Below are positions 9,094 through 17,838 of a stretch of DNA of 64,000 bases, one piece after another. Origin of the DNA: Streptomyces sp. TRM68367 (GTDB taxonomy: Bacteria > Actinomycetota > Actinomycetes > Streptomycetales > Streptomycetaceae); the NCBI RefSeq assembly GCF_014495685.1, contig NZ_JACTVI010000002.1, positions 131,614 through 195,613 on the forward strand. Direction: 5' to 3'. Numbering within the stretch: the first letter of the stretch is position 1; every line of letters starts with the position of its first letter. The notes beneath the pieces are model-generated. The model saw nothing but the letters and a program-made list of their open reading frames with translations, did no database searches and was not told the DNA's origin. The translations under genes and the position numbers were made by a program.

Positions 9094-9440
9094 CTGAAGG
9101 CCCCCTCCCGCCAGGCGTACCCGACGCCCGCCAGCAGGATGCCGAGGAAGAGGAACATCTCGACGACCGCGGTCGTGCCGACGGCAGAGACGACCTTCGT
9201 CCACGGGTACATGAACAGCATCTCCATGTCGAAGGCGAGGAAGACCATCGTGACGGGATACCAGCGGACGTGGAACCGGGAGAGGGGATGCTCCTCCGGT
9301 TCGAGCCCTCCACTGAACGGTCCGGTGCGCAGCGGCTCGCGGACCGCCCTTACCGCGATGGCCAAGGCATGGAGCAGGACGACGGCCGCGACGACCAGCA
9401 CGAGCAGGGCCAGCACCGGTTGCCAGTCTGATGTCCGCAC
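9084..9440 (-). CDS. nuoA: NADH-quinone oxidoreductase subunit A (NuoA-like)
   Basis: 118 residues with three membrane helices. It shows the hallmark YPVTMVFLAFDMEMLFMYPW with the conserved Asp-Met-Glu. It is the first gene of the nuo operon, starting with GTG at 9440. The usual next genes nuoB, C, D, E, F, G and I are missing; a His-rich fusion protein takes their place. The 214 bases upstream (9441-9654) hold no gene and must contain the operon promoter. Confidence 0.92.
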   Translation of the reverse strand: MRTSDWQPVLALLVLVVAAVVLLHALAIAVRAVREPLRTGPFSGGLEPEEHPLSRFHVRWYPVTMVFLAFDMEMLFMYPWTKVVSAVGTTAVVEMFLFLGILLAGVGYAWREGAFRWS

Positions 9441-9654
9441 GGGGCCCCTTCCCTACGCTGCCGTCACACGGTTACCACGCCAGGCAGCATGTCAGTCCGT
9501 CGTGCAGCTGGGTACTTACGACACTGGGACCGCCATGCCAGGATGCGGCCGCCCATGTGGAGGATCGCTGCTGCCGCAGAGGTGCCGATAGCTGCGCTCC
9601 GAGGAATCGCCTGGCTCGCAACGCTGTGGCGGGCCCCTCCTGGCCGCGACTGGG

Positions 9655-10032
9655 TCAGTTTGGACCGCGCAGGCCAAGGCGGAGGTGTTCGATGTGGTGG
9701 ACGGCCTGGTCGAGGAGTTGGGCGACGTGGTCGTCGTAGAGGCGGTAGACGATGCGGCGGCCGTCGCGCTGTCCCGTAACGAGACCCAGGGTGCGCAGCA
9801 GCCGGAGTTGGTGGGAGACGGCGGACTGCTCCATGCCGACGGCGGCGGCGAGTTCGGTGACGGAGTACCCGGTCTGCCGCAGCGTGGTGAGGATGAGCAG
9901 CCGCGAGGGCGTGGCGAGGGCCTGGAGGGTGGCGGCGACGGAAGCGGCGGTGGCCTCGTCGAGGCGGGCGACGGCCACGATGGTGTCGCGGCCGTCGCCC
10001 ATGCCGTTGCTGTCGTGCTCAGCGGCGTGCAC
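9655..10032 (-). CDS. ArsR/SmtB-family metal sensor, CzrA-like alpha-5 site
   Basis: 125-residue winged-helix repressor. The recognition region is VTELAAAVGMEQSAVSHQLRLLR. The C-terminal helix carries D100-x-H102-x10-H113-x2-H116, exactly the alpha-5 pattern (DxHx10HxxE/H) used by SmtB, CzrA and NmtR-type sensors for zinc, cobalt or nickel. There is no Cys site in alpha-3. It is the last gene of the Zur-headed operon and its start overlaps the ferredoxin gene by 14 bases. It probably represses a zinc or cobalt export gene, which is not obvious nearby. Confidence 0.85.
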   Translation of the reverse strand: MHAAEHDSNGMGDGRDTIVAVARLDEATAASVAATLQALATPSRLLILTTLRQTGYSVTELAAAVGMEQSAVSHQLRLLRTLGLVTGQRDGRRIVYRLYDDHVAQLLDQAVHHIEHLRLGLRGPN

Positions 10033-10417
10033 GGGTCCTCGTCTCGCGCGGCGGGCGGACGAACTGCATCGCCAGGGCAGGTGGGGGTTCGGCGAGTCCG
10101 GGGCTGCCCGCGTCGGCCCAGGTCAGGAGGTCGTCGGTGCAGTCGTCCATGGCGCAGCCGATCCAGGTCGCCCGGCCGCCGGCCCGGCGTCCGGCGGTGG
10201 ACGGCTGGACGACGATGACGTTGGCCTGGTCGCAGGGGCCCAGACAGTCCGTCGTCCGCACCGCGAAGCGGCCACCGGACGCGGCGCCGGCGCGCAGCCG
10301 CTCGAGCTGCCAGGCGTGGTCGGTGCCGGGGTGCTTGCGCGGGTTGCCGCAGCAACAGCCGCGGCATACGACGAGCGTGCACGGACGGTTCGCAGCACCG
10401 AGTACCGTCCGGTTCAC
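10019..10417 (-). CDS. Thioredoxin-like 2Fe-2S ferredoxin
   Basis: 132 residues. Cys-rich start (VVCRGCCCGNPRKHPG) and a later TTDCLGPCDQANVIVV plus IGCAMDDCTDDL. The spacing fits thioredoxin-fold 2Fe-2S ferredoxins, here with extra cysteines. The GTG at 10417 overlaps the WD40 gene's stop (GTGA). The pairing of CobW GTPase, WD40 protein and this ferredoxin suggests a small electron-transfer or metal-insertion role under zinc control. The partner enzyme is not known. Confidence 0.75.
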   Translation of the reverse strand: MNRTVLGAANRPCTLVVCRGCCCGNPRKHPGTDHAWQLERLRAGAASGGRFAVRTTDCLGPCDQANVIVVQPSTAGRRAGGRATWIGCAMDDCTDDLLTWADAGSPGLAEPPPALAMQFVRPPRETRTRARR

Positions 10418-11448
10418 AGGGCGGTCCGTGAGGGCAGGCCGTATGCGCGAACGCGGCCGTCGCGGTGGGCGGTGATCAGCAGGTGCGGTCCGGCCCAGGC
10501 CAGCGCGGCGACGGGCGAGTCCGCGTCGTCCAGGGTGCGCGCCGGGCGCAGCCGGTTGGCGGGCTGTCCGGCGGTGGCGTACCAGAGTGCGACGGTGCCG
10601 TCGTGGCCGCCGCTGGCGAGGTGTCCGGCGGGGCCGGGCCGCCAGGCGAGCGCGCTGATCGTCTCGTGGCAGCGCAGGGAGCGCGGTGCGGTGCCGGCCG
10701 GTCCCTTGCCAGAGAAGTCCCAGACTGTCAGGTCGGGTGCGCCGTCGGCGGCGAGCCAGAAGCCGGTGTCGTCGAAGGCGAGGCGGGAGACCTTCTCGGG
10801 GTAGCCGGACATGGTCAGTTCGCTGCCGTCGCGGGTGCGCCAGATGTGGATGGAGGCGTCCTGGTTGCCGCTGCAGATCCACTTCTCGGTCGGGGCGACG
10901 GCGAGGGCGAGGTGTGAGCCGATGTAGGGGTAGGTGACGACGGGCTGTGCGGTGTGGCGCTCGTGGCCGTGCACGGCCCCGTACGCGGCGACGGCCAGCC
11001 GTCGCCCCCGGCGCAGCCAGGCGAGGTCGGTGACGGTGGACGCGGACGGTTCCGTACGCCACAACTCCTCGCTGTCCGCGTCGAGTACGAGCGCCATGCG
11101 TCCGGAGGCGATGGCCACCCGTTCGTCGTTGGCCCAGGCGGCGGAGGAGGATCAGGCGCCGGATTCGCGTACGACGGTGCGGCCGTCCGAGCGGCGCCAC
11201 AGCGCGTACCCCATGGGTCCGGTGACCGCCAAGTGTCGGGCGCTGGGGGAGAGGTGAGTCTTCAGGGCGCCGCCGGGCAGGTCGAGTGCCCCCATCTCGC
11301 CACCCATCGCCGCGTCGAGGACGCGTACCGTGCCCTCGGCTCCGGCGACGGCCACGAGGTCGCCGCGCGCGCTCAGGGCGACGGGCGCGTCGTCGATGGT
11401 GATCTCCCAGGCGACGGTCAGGGCCTGGTCGGGTGCGGTGATGCTCAT
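10414..11448 (-). pseudogene. WD40-repeat protein interrupted by an in-frame TGA
   Basis: The ATG at 11448 overlaps the cobW stop. The frame encodes beta-propeller repeats (VAVAGAEGTVRVLDA, then WICSGNQDASIHIW, LASGGHDGTVALW, LLITAHRDGRVRAYG). A TGA at 11152-11154, after VVRESGA, breaks it, and the same frame then runs on (SSSAAWANDERVAIASGRM) to the proper stop at 10414. The GTG at 11118 could restart translation, but no good ribosome site precedes it. Read through, the protein would be about 344 residues with about seven blades. The cause is a nonsense change, a sequencing error or readthrough. Confidence 0.75.
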
Positions 11449-12461
11449 GCGGCCGCTCCCGCCGTGGCCAGGCAGTCGGAGAAGCCGCGCTCCAGCTCGT
11501 CGCGGTCGAGGTTGCGGCCGATGAAGACGAGCCGGTTGCGGCGCGGCTCGCCGGTCCGCCACTGGGCTCCTTCCTCGCCCATCAGCAGCATGTGCACGCC
11601 CTGGAAGACGTACTGCCTGCCCGAACCGGCGATGGCGAGGATGCCCTTGGAGCGGAAGATGTCGACGCCCTTGGTACGCAGCAGGTTGCCCAGCCAGGCA
11701 TTCAGGCGGCGGTCGTCGACCTCGCCGTCCAGTTCGATGCCGACCGAGGTGACGGTGGTGTCGTGCTGGTGCTCGGTCTCGGTCAGGAAAGCCGGGTCGT
11801 CGGCGAGCACCCGGTCCAGGTCGAAGGCGCCGACGTCGAGAATCTGCTTCAGGTCGACCTCGGCGTTGCGGGCGCGCAGGATCTGCACGGGCGCGTTGAT
11901 CGCCTTCACCCGCGACTCCACCTCGGCGAGGGTCGCCTCGTCCGCCAGGTCGGTCTTGTTGAGCACGATGCGGTCGGCGAAGGCGATCTGCTCGACCGCC
12001 TCGTTCTCCACGCCCTCGGGCTTGACCTCGTCGAGGTGCTGGAGGACGTGGGCGGCGTCGACGAGGGTGATGATGGCGTCCAGGCGCAGCTGGGCGGCGA
12101 TCTCGTCGTCCATGAAGAAGGTCTGGGCGACAGGGGCCGGGTCGGCGAGGCCGGTGGTCTCGATGAGGATGTGGTCGAACTTCTCCCGACGGCGCATCAA
12201 CGCGCCCAGGATACGGATGAGATCCCCGCGCACGGTGCAGCAGATGCAGCCGTTGTTCATCTCGAAGATCTCTTCCTCGGCGTCCAGCACGAGGGCGTCG
12301 TCGATGCCGATCTCGCCGAACTCGTTCTCGATGACGGCGATCCGCATGCCGTGGTGCTCGGTGAGGATCCGGTTGAGAAGGGTCGTCTTGCCGGAGCCGA
12401 GGAAGCCGGTCAGGACGGTGACGGGGACGCGGCCGTCGTCCACGCTGGTGGGTTCGGTCAT
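11445..12461 (-). CDS. CobW/COG0523-family GTPase, probable zinc chaperone
   Basis: 338 residues. Walker [10 protein letters not shown] (19-27), the family metal motif NNGCICCT (C72, C74, C75), VLNKTDL for guanine binding, and a C-terminal CobW domain ([13 protein letters not shown], then [11 protein letters not shown]). COG0523 proteins hand metal, often zinc, to client enzymes when metal is scarce. Its place two genes after zur and below a Zur box supports zinc. It overlaps its neighbours by 4 bases on both sides. Confidence 0.92.
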   Translation of the reverse strand: MTEPTSVDDGRVPVTVLTGFLGSGKTTLLNRILTEHHGMRIAVIENEFGEIGIDDALVLDAEEEIFEMNNGCICCTVRGDLIRILGALMRRREKFDHILIETTGLADPAPVAQTFFMDDEIAAQLRLDAIITLVDAAHVLQHLDEVKPEGVENEAVEQIAFADRIVLNKTDLADEATLAEVESRVKAINAPVQILRARNAEVDLKQILDVGAFDLDRVLADDPAFLTETEHQHDTTVTSVGIELDGEVDDRRLNAWLGNLLRTKGVDIFRSKGILAIAGSGRQYVFQGVHMLLMGEEGAQWRTGEPRRNRLVFIGRNLDRDELERGFSDCLATAGAAA

Positions 12462-12748
12462 GCGGGTCGGGCTCCTTCGGGTGCGGTGGTGAGCAGGGCG
12501 GCCTTGAGGTCGTTCTCGGTGATCTGCTCGGCGGGTTGGTGCAGGGTCCAGCGGCGGGGCGGCCCGTCCATGGGGAGGACGGCCACGACCGTCTCCAGCG
12601 GCGGACAGCTCGGCTCGGTGCAGGTCAGCTGGCGGATCACGACGGCGGTGTCCTCATCGAGGTCCAGCAGGCTGCGCACGGCCTCCTTCAGCTCGCGCAG
12701 CCGTGGGTTGGGAGTCGCGGGGCTTCCGGGGCCAAATCCCAGGGGCAT
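12458..12748 (-). CDS. Small conserved protein between zur and cobW
   Basis: 96 residues, mostly alpha/beta without membrane segments. It has a CTEPSCPP motif (a Cys pair separated by four residues) and an acidic [20 protein letters not shown] segment. The ATG at 12748 has a GAGGAGAACC site upstream, and the stop overlaps the cobW start. I do not know the family. Given the Cys pair and its neighbours it may be a helper that delivers or receives zinc with CobW. Confidence 0.7.
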   Translation of the reverse strand: MPLGFGPGSPATPNPRLRELKEAVRSLLDLDEDTAVVIRQLTCTEPSCPPLETVVAVLPMDGPPRRWTLHQPAEQITENDLKAALLTTAPEGARPA

Positions 12749-12762
12749 GGGGGAGGTTCTCC

Positions 12763-13173
12763 TCAGTCGGTGGCGGGTTGGCAGCCGACGCAGACGCCGG
12801 TGAGTTCGACGGTGTGCTCCACCGCGGCGAATCCGGAGGCGGCGGCGATGCGTCCGGCCCACGCCTCGACGACCTCGGAGTCCACCGGCCGGCTGCTGCC
12901 GCAGGCGCGGCAGAGGAGGTAGTGGCGGTGGCTGTCGTCGGGCCGCCACCGGTAGAGCCGTTCACCGGCGCCGGCTTGGACGACATCGACCGCGCCTGCG
13001 GCCTCCAGGTCGCGCAGCGCGCGGTACACCGTGGTCAGCCCGATCCGTATTCCGTCGGCGATCATGCGCGCGTGCAGATCCTGCGCTGAGACAAAGTCGC
13101 GGCAGTTCGCGAGAGCTGCCAGAAGGGCCGACCGCTGACGGGTGGGCCGCTGTTGCGTCGTCAGGTCGCTCAC
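12763..13173 (-). CDS. zur: Zur, Fur-family zinc uptake regulator
   Basis: 136 residues. N-terminal winged helix (TRQRSALLAALANCRDFVSAQDLH, here the Zur-type start) and ligands of the structural and regulatory zinc sites (SHRHYLLCRACGSSRPV, then HTVELTGVCVGC). Bound zinc makes Zur a repressor. The GTG at 13173 follows a GGGGGTGA ribosome site; an upstream in-frame ATG would run through the operator and is less likely. It is the first gene of the zinc operon and probably autoregulated through the box at 13200. Confidence 0.9.
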   Translation of the reverse strand: MSDLTTQQRPTRQRSALLAALANCRDFVSAQDLHARMIADGIRIGLTTVYRALRDLEAAGAVDVVQAGAGERLYRWRPDDSHRHYLLCRACGSSRPVDSEVVEAWAGRIAAASGFAAVEHTVELTGVCVGCQPATD

Positions 13174-13199
13174 GCCAAGTGTCACCCCCAGCGAGCAGA

Positions 13200-13214
13200 T
13201 GAAAATGAAACCCA
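13200..13214 (-). promoter_or_regulatory. Candidate Zur box
   Basis: TGAAAATGAAACCCA on the plus strand (TGGGTTTCATTTTCA on the coding strand) matches 11 of 15 bases of the actinobacterial Zur palindrome TGAAAATCATTTTCA. It lies 27-41 bases upstream of the zur GTG. One half-site is perfect and the other weak. Confidence 0.6.
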
Positions 13215-13410
13215 TCTCCATATGAACGTTAGCTCATGTGAGGGCGGGGGCGCCAGACGGTATGGCTTCGCGCCACTGGGACGCGTGGCCCTCGTTGACC
13301 TGTTCCTCATCGGCGACTGGCGCCAGGCATCCCGGCCGTGCGGCTGTCCTGACCGGGCGATCGGTGCGGGTGAAGGTGCGTGACGATTCTTGAGCCTGCC
13401 GCGAAGAGGT

Positions 13411-13563
13411 CATGACCCTGCGGTTCTCCGATGAGACGCTGGCCGCTGAGCTGTCAGCCATGGGGCTCGACGTCACCCGGCCGCGCCCGAAGGCATACAG
13501 GCATGGCGGTATCCGCAAGCGCGGTGAGGCTCTCCCCTGGGCTTCCCGGGGGAGAGCCGTATG
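13411..13563 (+). CDS. Possible 50-residue protein, doubtful
   Basis: The frame MTLRFSDETLAAELSAMG to ASRGRAV starts after GAAGAGGTC. Its start looks protein-like, but its last 12 codons coincide with a strong stem-loop. It could be a remnant of a larger gene. The rest of 13215-13709 shows nothing else. Confidence 0.25.
13528..13558. terminator. Strong stem-loop, probable bidirectional terminator
   Basis: GGCTCTCCCC pairs with GGGGAGAGCC and GGG/CCC extend the stem around a CTT loop. It lies between zur and the VOC gene, where the VOC unit (minus strand) would end. Confidence 0.6.
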
Positions 13564-13709
13564 ACCCCGACCAGGCGGGGCTCATCACCCGTCAATGCCC
13601 TGGGGCTTTGGCATGGGCGAGGTGTGAGCTGCCGGGTACATGGTGCCGCGCCCAAACGGTGGGGGGTACGTGCCGCTGTTCCGCTCGTCCGGCGGAGTGG
13701 CACGGCGGA

Positions 13710-14348
13710 CTACTCAGCGAGGCCCAACGTGAGGGGCGCCCCGTCCACGAAGCCGATCTCGATGCGCAGGGGACCCGCGGTGCCGGGCGCGGTGCGCAGG
13801 CCGTTGGGCTTTCCTCCGCACCAGCCTTCGATGACGTCGGCCGGGCCAGCCACATCGATGCCGGTGATGCCGACCGGTTGGCGGCGGTGCGCGGCGCTGA
13901 GGGCAGCAGGGCCTTCCGGCCAGTGGATGAGGCAGGGCAAGAAGCGCCGGTCGAAGTTGGCGCCGAAGCCGGCCAGCGTGTACGGCGGAAAGCCCGGGCC
14001 CTCCGAGGGTGTCTCGATCACGGACATCCCGTTCGTGGCGGCGAGCTCGCGCAGCCGCTGCTCGTTCTCGAACGCTACGAGCCACGCCATCGGGACCAGG
14101 GGCTGCGAGGGGTGTGCGGCGAGTGCCTCCTTGTCGAACTCCAGCAGCGGCGGGGCGCCGGGCGCGGGAGCCTCACCGTTCGGATAGTGGATCTCCAGCA
14201 CCTGGCCATGCCGCAGCGGTACGACGAGGTTGGACAGTCCAAGACCCGGAATGGTCCGACCACGGGCGATACCCAGACCGGCCTCGCTGAGCACTTGCTC
14301 GGCGTCAGTCTTGGTCCGGGCGGCCAGCACGACGTGATCGATCTCCAT
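13710..14348 (-). CDS. VOC-superfamily glyoxalase-like protein
   Basis: 212 residues. It begins MEIDHVVLAARTKTDAEQVLSEAGL, with a metal-ligand-type His in the first strand, then RHGQVLEIHYPNGEAP and GVRV-like beta strands (GITGIDVAGPADVIEGW). This fits the two-repeat glyoxalase-like domain of the VOC fold, a group with varied dioxygenase, isomerase or resistance roles. No partner gene is apparent. The 137 bases upstream separate it from a TetR stub that may once have controlled it. Confidence 0.75.
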   Translation of the reverse strand: MEIDHVVLAARTKTDAEQVLSEAGLGIARGRTIPGLGLSNLVVPLRHGQVLEIHYPNGEAPAPGAPPLLEFDKEALAAHPSQPLVPMAWLVAFENEQRLRELAATNGMSVIETPSEGPGFPPYTLAGFGANFDRRFLPCLIHWPEGPAALSAAHRRQPVGITGIDVAGPADVIEGWCGGKPNGLRTAPGTAGPLRIEIGFVDGAPLTLGLAE

Positions 14349-14485
14349 CGGAACTTACCTTCCGCCGCATCCCGCCTGCACTGCGAGGGACACCAAAATA
14401 TTCGTAGTGAAGTTCGTTTTCAATAGTGCCGGGCAGCGGCCCAGGCGGGCTGTAATTGCGGGAGCTTGACTGGGGGCGCCCTGGC

Positions 14486-14752
14486 TCATGGAAGGAGTTG
14501 GCGTACGAGCGCGTCCGCAGCCCATTGCTCCCAGCGGGACGGTGGCCAGCCGCGTCCGGTGGTGAGCAGGGCATAGGTTTCCGGGCCGAGGATGGTCAGG
14601 GCGACGTCGGCGGCCGACGCGGCGTCGTGGCCGTCGCGCAGCGGGCCGTCGGTCTTGGTCACCAGGGCCTCGGCGAACCGTAGTTGAACCGTGTGTCGCT
14701 GCTCCGTGTTGGTGCGCCACAACTCGGCGAGTTCGGGGGTGGCGGCGACGCA
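14486..14752 (-). pseudogene. C-terminal stub of a TetR-family regulator
   Basis: Only the ligand-binding end survives (TPELAELWRTNTEQRHTV, then AASAADVALTILGPE and GRGWPPSRWEQWAADALVRQLLP). The N-terminal DNA-binding domain is gone. The frame ends abruptly at about 14752, where the terminator hairpin of the next unit begins, so the gene was cut by a rearrangement there. It cannot bind DNA. Confidence 0.65.
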
Positions 14753-14754
14753 AA

Positions 14755-14795
14755 CGCGCCCTGGCACCCCTTGCGCTCAGGGGTGCCAGGGCGCG
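14755..14795 (-). terminator. Terminator of the DUF4396 gene
   Basis: CGCGCCCTGGCACCCC (14755-14770) pairs perfectly with GGGGTGCCAGGGCGCG (14780-14795). The 16-base stem lies 17 bases past the DUF4396 stop. Confidence 0.8.
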
Positions 14796-14811
14796 CTGGT
14801 CGGGTCGCTGG

Positions 14812-15348
14812 TCAGTGGTAGACGTGGACGACGGCGTGGCCCTTGCCGCGGCCGATCATCCACTTGTTGACCGGCGTGGTGATCAGGAAGGCGACCCCGA
14901 ACCCGCCGAGAAGGGCGGACCAGAACAGCCCGTCGGAAAGGTGGGCGTCCATCGCGCCCGGAGTGAGGGCGATGATGCCGTTGTCGACCAGCTCCATCAC
15001 GGCGATGGAAACGGTGTCGGCGGCAAGCGCCACCTTGATCGCGGTCTTGAGGTCCAGGCCGGCCCGGCGCACGGCGAAGAGCGTGAACGAGTAGCCGAAC
15101 ACGAACGCGAGCGTGATCGCCAGGACCATGGTCGGCACGTTTCCCCACATCAGGGCGGTGCCGATGACCATGCCGAGGATCTCGCCGATGGCGCACCCGG
15201 TCAGGCAGTGCAGCGTCGCCTTCGCCGCCATGGCCCAGGACGCTCCGCCGTGTCCCCCATCGGGTACCGCATGGTCGGAGTGGCCGTGGTGGCCCTCGCG
15301 AGTGGCGTGGTCGTGCGTGGGGCTGGTGTGGTGCGCGCTGTGGTCCAT
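14812..15348 (-). CDS. DUF4396 membrane protein with His-rich N-terminus
   Basis: 178 residues. The first 35 residues are His-rich (HSAHHTSPTHDHATREGHHG). Four membrane helices follow, with the family motif ATLHCLTGCAIGEILGMVIG, VFGYSFTLFAVRRAG and a late AFLITTPVNKWMIGRG. DUF4396 proteins often sit near copper genes and may move or buffer a metal. A CsoR operator 57-73 bases upstream of the ATG at 15348 links it to copper here. Confidence 0.85.
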   Translation of the reverse strand: MDHSAHHTSPTHDHATREGHHGHSDHAVPDGGHGGASWAMAAKATLHCLTGCAIGEILGMVIGTALMWGNVPTMVLAITLAFVFGYSFTLFAVRRAGLDLKTAIKVALAADTVSIAVMELVDNGIIALTPGAMDAHLSDGLFWSALLGGFGVAFLITTPVNKWMIGRGKGHAVVHVYH

Positions 15349-15404
15349 GGCCTACATCCCATTCCCGTCCATAGGGCCCGTCTTCGAGCCGCGGCCAGGA
15401 GCAT

Positions 15405-15421
15405 ATACCCCCCAGGGGTAT
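15405..15421 (-). promoter_or_regulatory. CsoR operator in front of the DUF4396 gene
   Basis: ATACCCCCCAGGGGTAT, a near-perfect inverted repeat of the GC-tract type bound by actinobacterial CsoR. Positions 15422-15715 hold no gene I can support. Confidence 0.8.
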
Positions 15422-15715
15422 GCGCCAAGAGGGTGGCGCCTGGGGTCGTTCCGTCTCTGGGGTGGCAGGTGGATTCGGAGATGGTCGAGCACTGCGGTGC
15501 TGCGCTCCTTGCGGAGTGACGGCCAGTCGATCGAGGGCTGGGCAAGAGGGCGGGGCGGAGAGTGGCAGAGGCCCGCCGCAGACTCCCGGCAAGAGCCCGA
15601 GTCCCTCCGCTGCTCATGTGGATGCGAAGGCTCCGGCGACGCCCCGCCCACGGTCGTCCGACCAGTGCCCGGCGGCGAATTCGCCCGCAGGGCCGGCCTC
15701 GATGTCGCTGGACAG

Positions 15716-17317
15716 TCAGTCGTGAGCGGCGATGAGGTGGTCCAGGCGGAGGTCCGGGAATTCACGCTGGAGGAGGTCGGCCTGCCAGCGGTTGCGGAAG
15801 AGGGCGAGCCGGGCGTTGTCGCGGACGCGGGTGAGCGCCTCGCCCCTGATCAGGGAGCGGCCCAGCGCCTCGGCGCCGGCCGCGTCGGTGGCCAGTGCGA
15901 GGCGGTACGGCAGCGGCTCTAGCCTGACCGGGGCGGCAAACTCGCCCGCCATCCTGGCGGTGACGACCTCGAACTGCAGCGGGCCGACCGCGGCCAGAAC
16001 CGGGGCTTGGCCGCCGCGCAGATCGGAGACGAGCACCTGCACCACACCCTCCTCGTCCATCTGGGCGATGCTCCGCCGGAACTGCTTGGAGCGGCCGACG
16101 TCGACCGGCCGGGCAACGGCGAAGTGCTCGGGGGCGAAGGCGGGCATCGGCGGGAAGACGGCGGCCTGGTCCGCGTAGAGGGTGTCGCCCACCCGAAGGG
16201 TGTGGGCATTGACCAGGCCGACCACGTCGCCGGGGTAGGCGACGTCGACGGTGGAGCGGTCCTGGCCGAAGAGGCTGTGCGCGTACTTGGTGGCGAACGG
16301 TCTTCCGGTGGCGGCGCGCGTGAGCGTCATGCCGCGTTCGAAGACGCCGGAGCACACCCGTATGAAGGCGATCCGGTCGCGGTGGGCGGGGTTCATGTTC
16401 GCCTGCACCTTGAACACCAGCCCCGCGAACGGTGCGTCGACGGGGCGGGTGCCGCCGCCCGCCAGCTCCCGCGGCCCCGGGGGCGGGGCGAGGTCGACGA
16501 TGGCCTCCAGCAGCTGCCGTACGCCGATGTTGGATATAGCCGCGCCGAAGAACACGGGTGTGGTCCGGCCGGCCAGGAACGCCTCCTGGTCGTGCACGGC
16601 GCCGGCGGCCCGCAGCAACTCCAGCTCCTCCACCGCCTGGTCCCAGTCCGTGCCCTCCTCGGCCGCCGCCCGCTCGGCCGCGATCGCCTCCTCGACGGCC
16701 TCCTGGGCTCCGCCCAGGGCGCGGGTATAGCGCAGCATCCGCCCGGGCATTCGTACGTCGATCAGACCGCGCAGATTCCCGGCGTCCCCGACCGGCCAGG
16801 TGACCGGGGTGGGCCTGAGCCGGAACTCGCGCTCGATCTCGTCCAGCAGCCGCAGCGCCTCACGCCCGGGCCGGTCCCACTTGTTGACGAACGTGATCAC
16901 GGGGATACCGCGGTGGTGGCAGACGTCGAAGAGCTTGCGGGTCTGCTCCTCCAGGCCCTTGGCCGCGTCGATGAGCATCACCGCGCAGTCCACCGCGGCC
17001 AGGACGCGGTACGTGTCCTCGGAGAAGTCCGCGTGGCCGGGAGTGTCCAGCAGGTTGAGCACGCACCCGCGGTGCGCGAACTGCAGCACGGCGGCGGTGA
17101 CGGAGATGCCGCGGGCCTTCTCCATCTCCATCCAGTCCGAGGCCACCCGACGCCGCCCGGCCTTGCCGTGCACCGCGCCCGCCCTGGTAATGGCCTGGGC
17201 GTGCAGCGCGAGGGCCTCGGTGAGCGTGGACTTGCCCGCGTCGGGATGGCTGATCACCGCGAAGGTGCGCCGCCGTGCCGCCTCATGGGGCGCCGCCCCT
17301 CTGCCGTCCGGGATCAC
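15716..17317 (-). CDS. prfC: Peptide chain release factor 3
   Basis: 533 residues. The GTPase domain shows SHPDAGKSTLTEAL, RGISVTAAVLQF, LDTPGHADFSEDTYR and FVNKWDRP. Later domains carry VFKVQANMNPAHRDRIAF and VGPLQFEVV, typical of RF3. It recycles RF1 and RF2 from the ribosome. It is a class of gene that is optional in actinobacteria and appears alone here with no linked translation genes. There are no defects. Confidence 0.93.
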   Translation of the reverse strand: MIPDGRGAAPHEAARRRTFAVISHPDAGKSTLTEALALHAQAITRAGAVHGKAGRRRVASDWMEMEKARGISVTAAVLQFAHRGCVLNLLDTPGHADFSEDTYRVLAAVDCAVMLIDAAKGLEEQTRKLFDVCHHRGIPVITFVNKWDRPGREALRLLDEIEREFRLRPTPVTWPVGDAGNLRGLIDVRMPGRMLRYTRALGGAQEAVEEAIAAERAAAEEGTDWDQAVEELELLRAAGAVHDQEAFLAGRTTPVFFGAAISNIGVRQLLEAIVDLAPPPGPRELAGGGTRPVDAPFAGLVFKVQANMNPAHRDRIAFIRVCSGVFERGMTLTRAATGRPFATKYAHSLFGQDRSTVDVAYPGDVVGLVNAHTLRVGDTLYADQAAVFPPMPAFAPEHFAVARPVDVGRSKQFRRSIAQMDEEGVVQVLVSDLRGGQAPVLAAVGPLQFEVVTARMAGEFAAPVRLEPLPYRLALATDAAGAEALGRSLIRGEALTRVRDNARLALFRNRWQADLLQREFPDLRLDHLIAAHD

Positions 17318-17653
17318 CGCACCGCCTCCGCGCCCGCACGGGCAGCCGCGACGGAGTCATGAGCCGGGCGATGCGGCCGTACGGAGAGTGGCCGACGCAG
17401 TCCGTCGGCGTCGGCTCCCGGTGCGGGTCTTCGCGCCGTGCAGCGGCTGCCTCGACCGGATATGTGCCCCATGCAATCAGTTCCTCGTGCCTGCTCGCCA
17501 GTCTCCGGATCGGGGGTGTGCCCTGCTCGTACGGAGTTGAGAGCTTGGGGCAGATGTTTCCTCGCCGGGTGTTTGCTCCATGTTCCATGGTGCCCAGCCT
17601 GCTGGTCCACGGCTTGACCACATCTGATCCGCAGATCGGTGCGATGCCGACGG
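17318..17653. other. Stretch without a recognisable gene
   Basis: Both strands were read. Frames exist, but none has protein-like composition or a credible start. The prfC promoter must lie at its left end. Confidence 0.5.
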
Positions 17654-17838
17654 TCACGCCTTCTCGGCGGGGATGTGTTTGATGGCAGGAAGTAGGTGAC
17701 GGCGCCGATGGACAGGTGCCACGCGGCCCTGCTCGTCCCGGACGTACTTGGTGGGCACAGTGCGTGCGACCATGCTCTTGAAGGCGAGCAGGATGCGGCT
17801 GGCGGGGTCGTAGATGCTGGGGTAGGTGGTGCCGAGGC
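17654..17838 (-). pseudogene. 3' fragment of an unidentified gene
   Basis: The last 60 or so codons look like real protein (GLGTTYPSIYDPASRILLAF, SMVARTVPTKYVRDEQGRV, ending KHIPAEKA). Codon use is good until about 17838, where the frame turns into Arg/Gly-rich nonsense. I do not recognise the family. It is likely the tail of a gene lost by rearrangement. Confidence 0.4.

Noticed and set aside
13200..13221. zur start at the upstream ATG (MEMGFIFI)
   Set aside because: It would place the coding region across the Zur box and has no ribosome site. The GTG at 13173 fits better.
14390..14420. Possible BlaI- or CTAAG-like half-site (ATATTCGTAGTG) upstream of the VOC gene
   Set aside because: Only one half-site is present; no inverted partner at 3 or 4 bases.
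16007..17362. 451-codon plus-strand frame opposite prfC
   Set aside because: Its sequence mirrors the codons of prfC and matches no family. It is antisense shadow.
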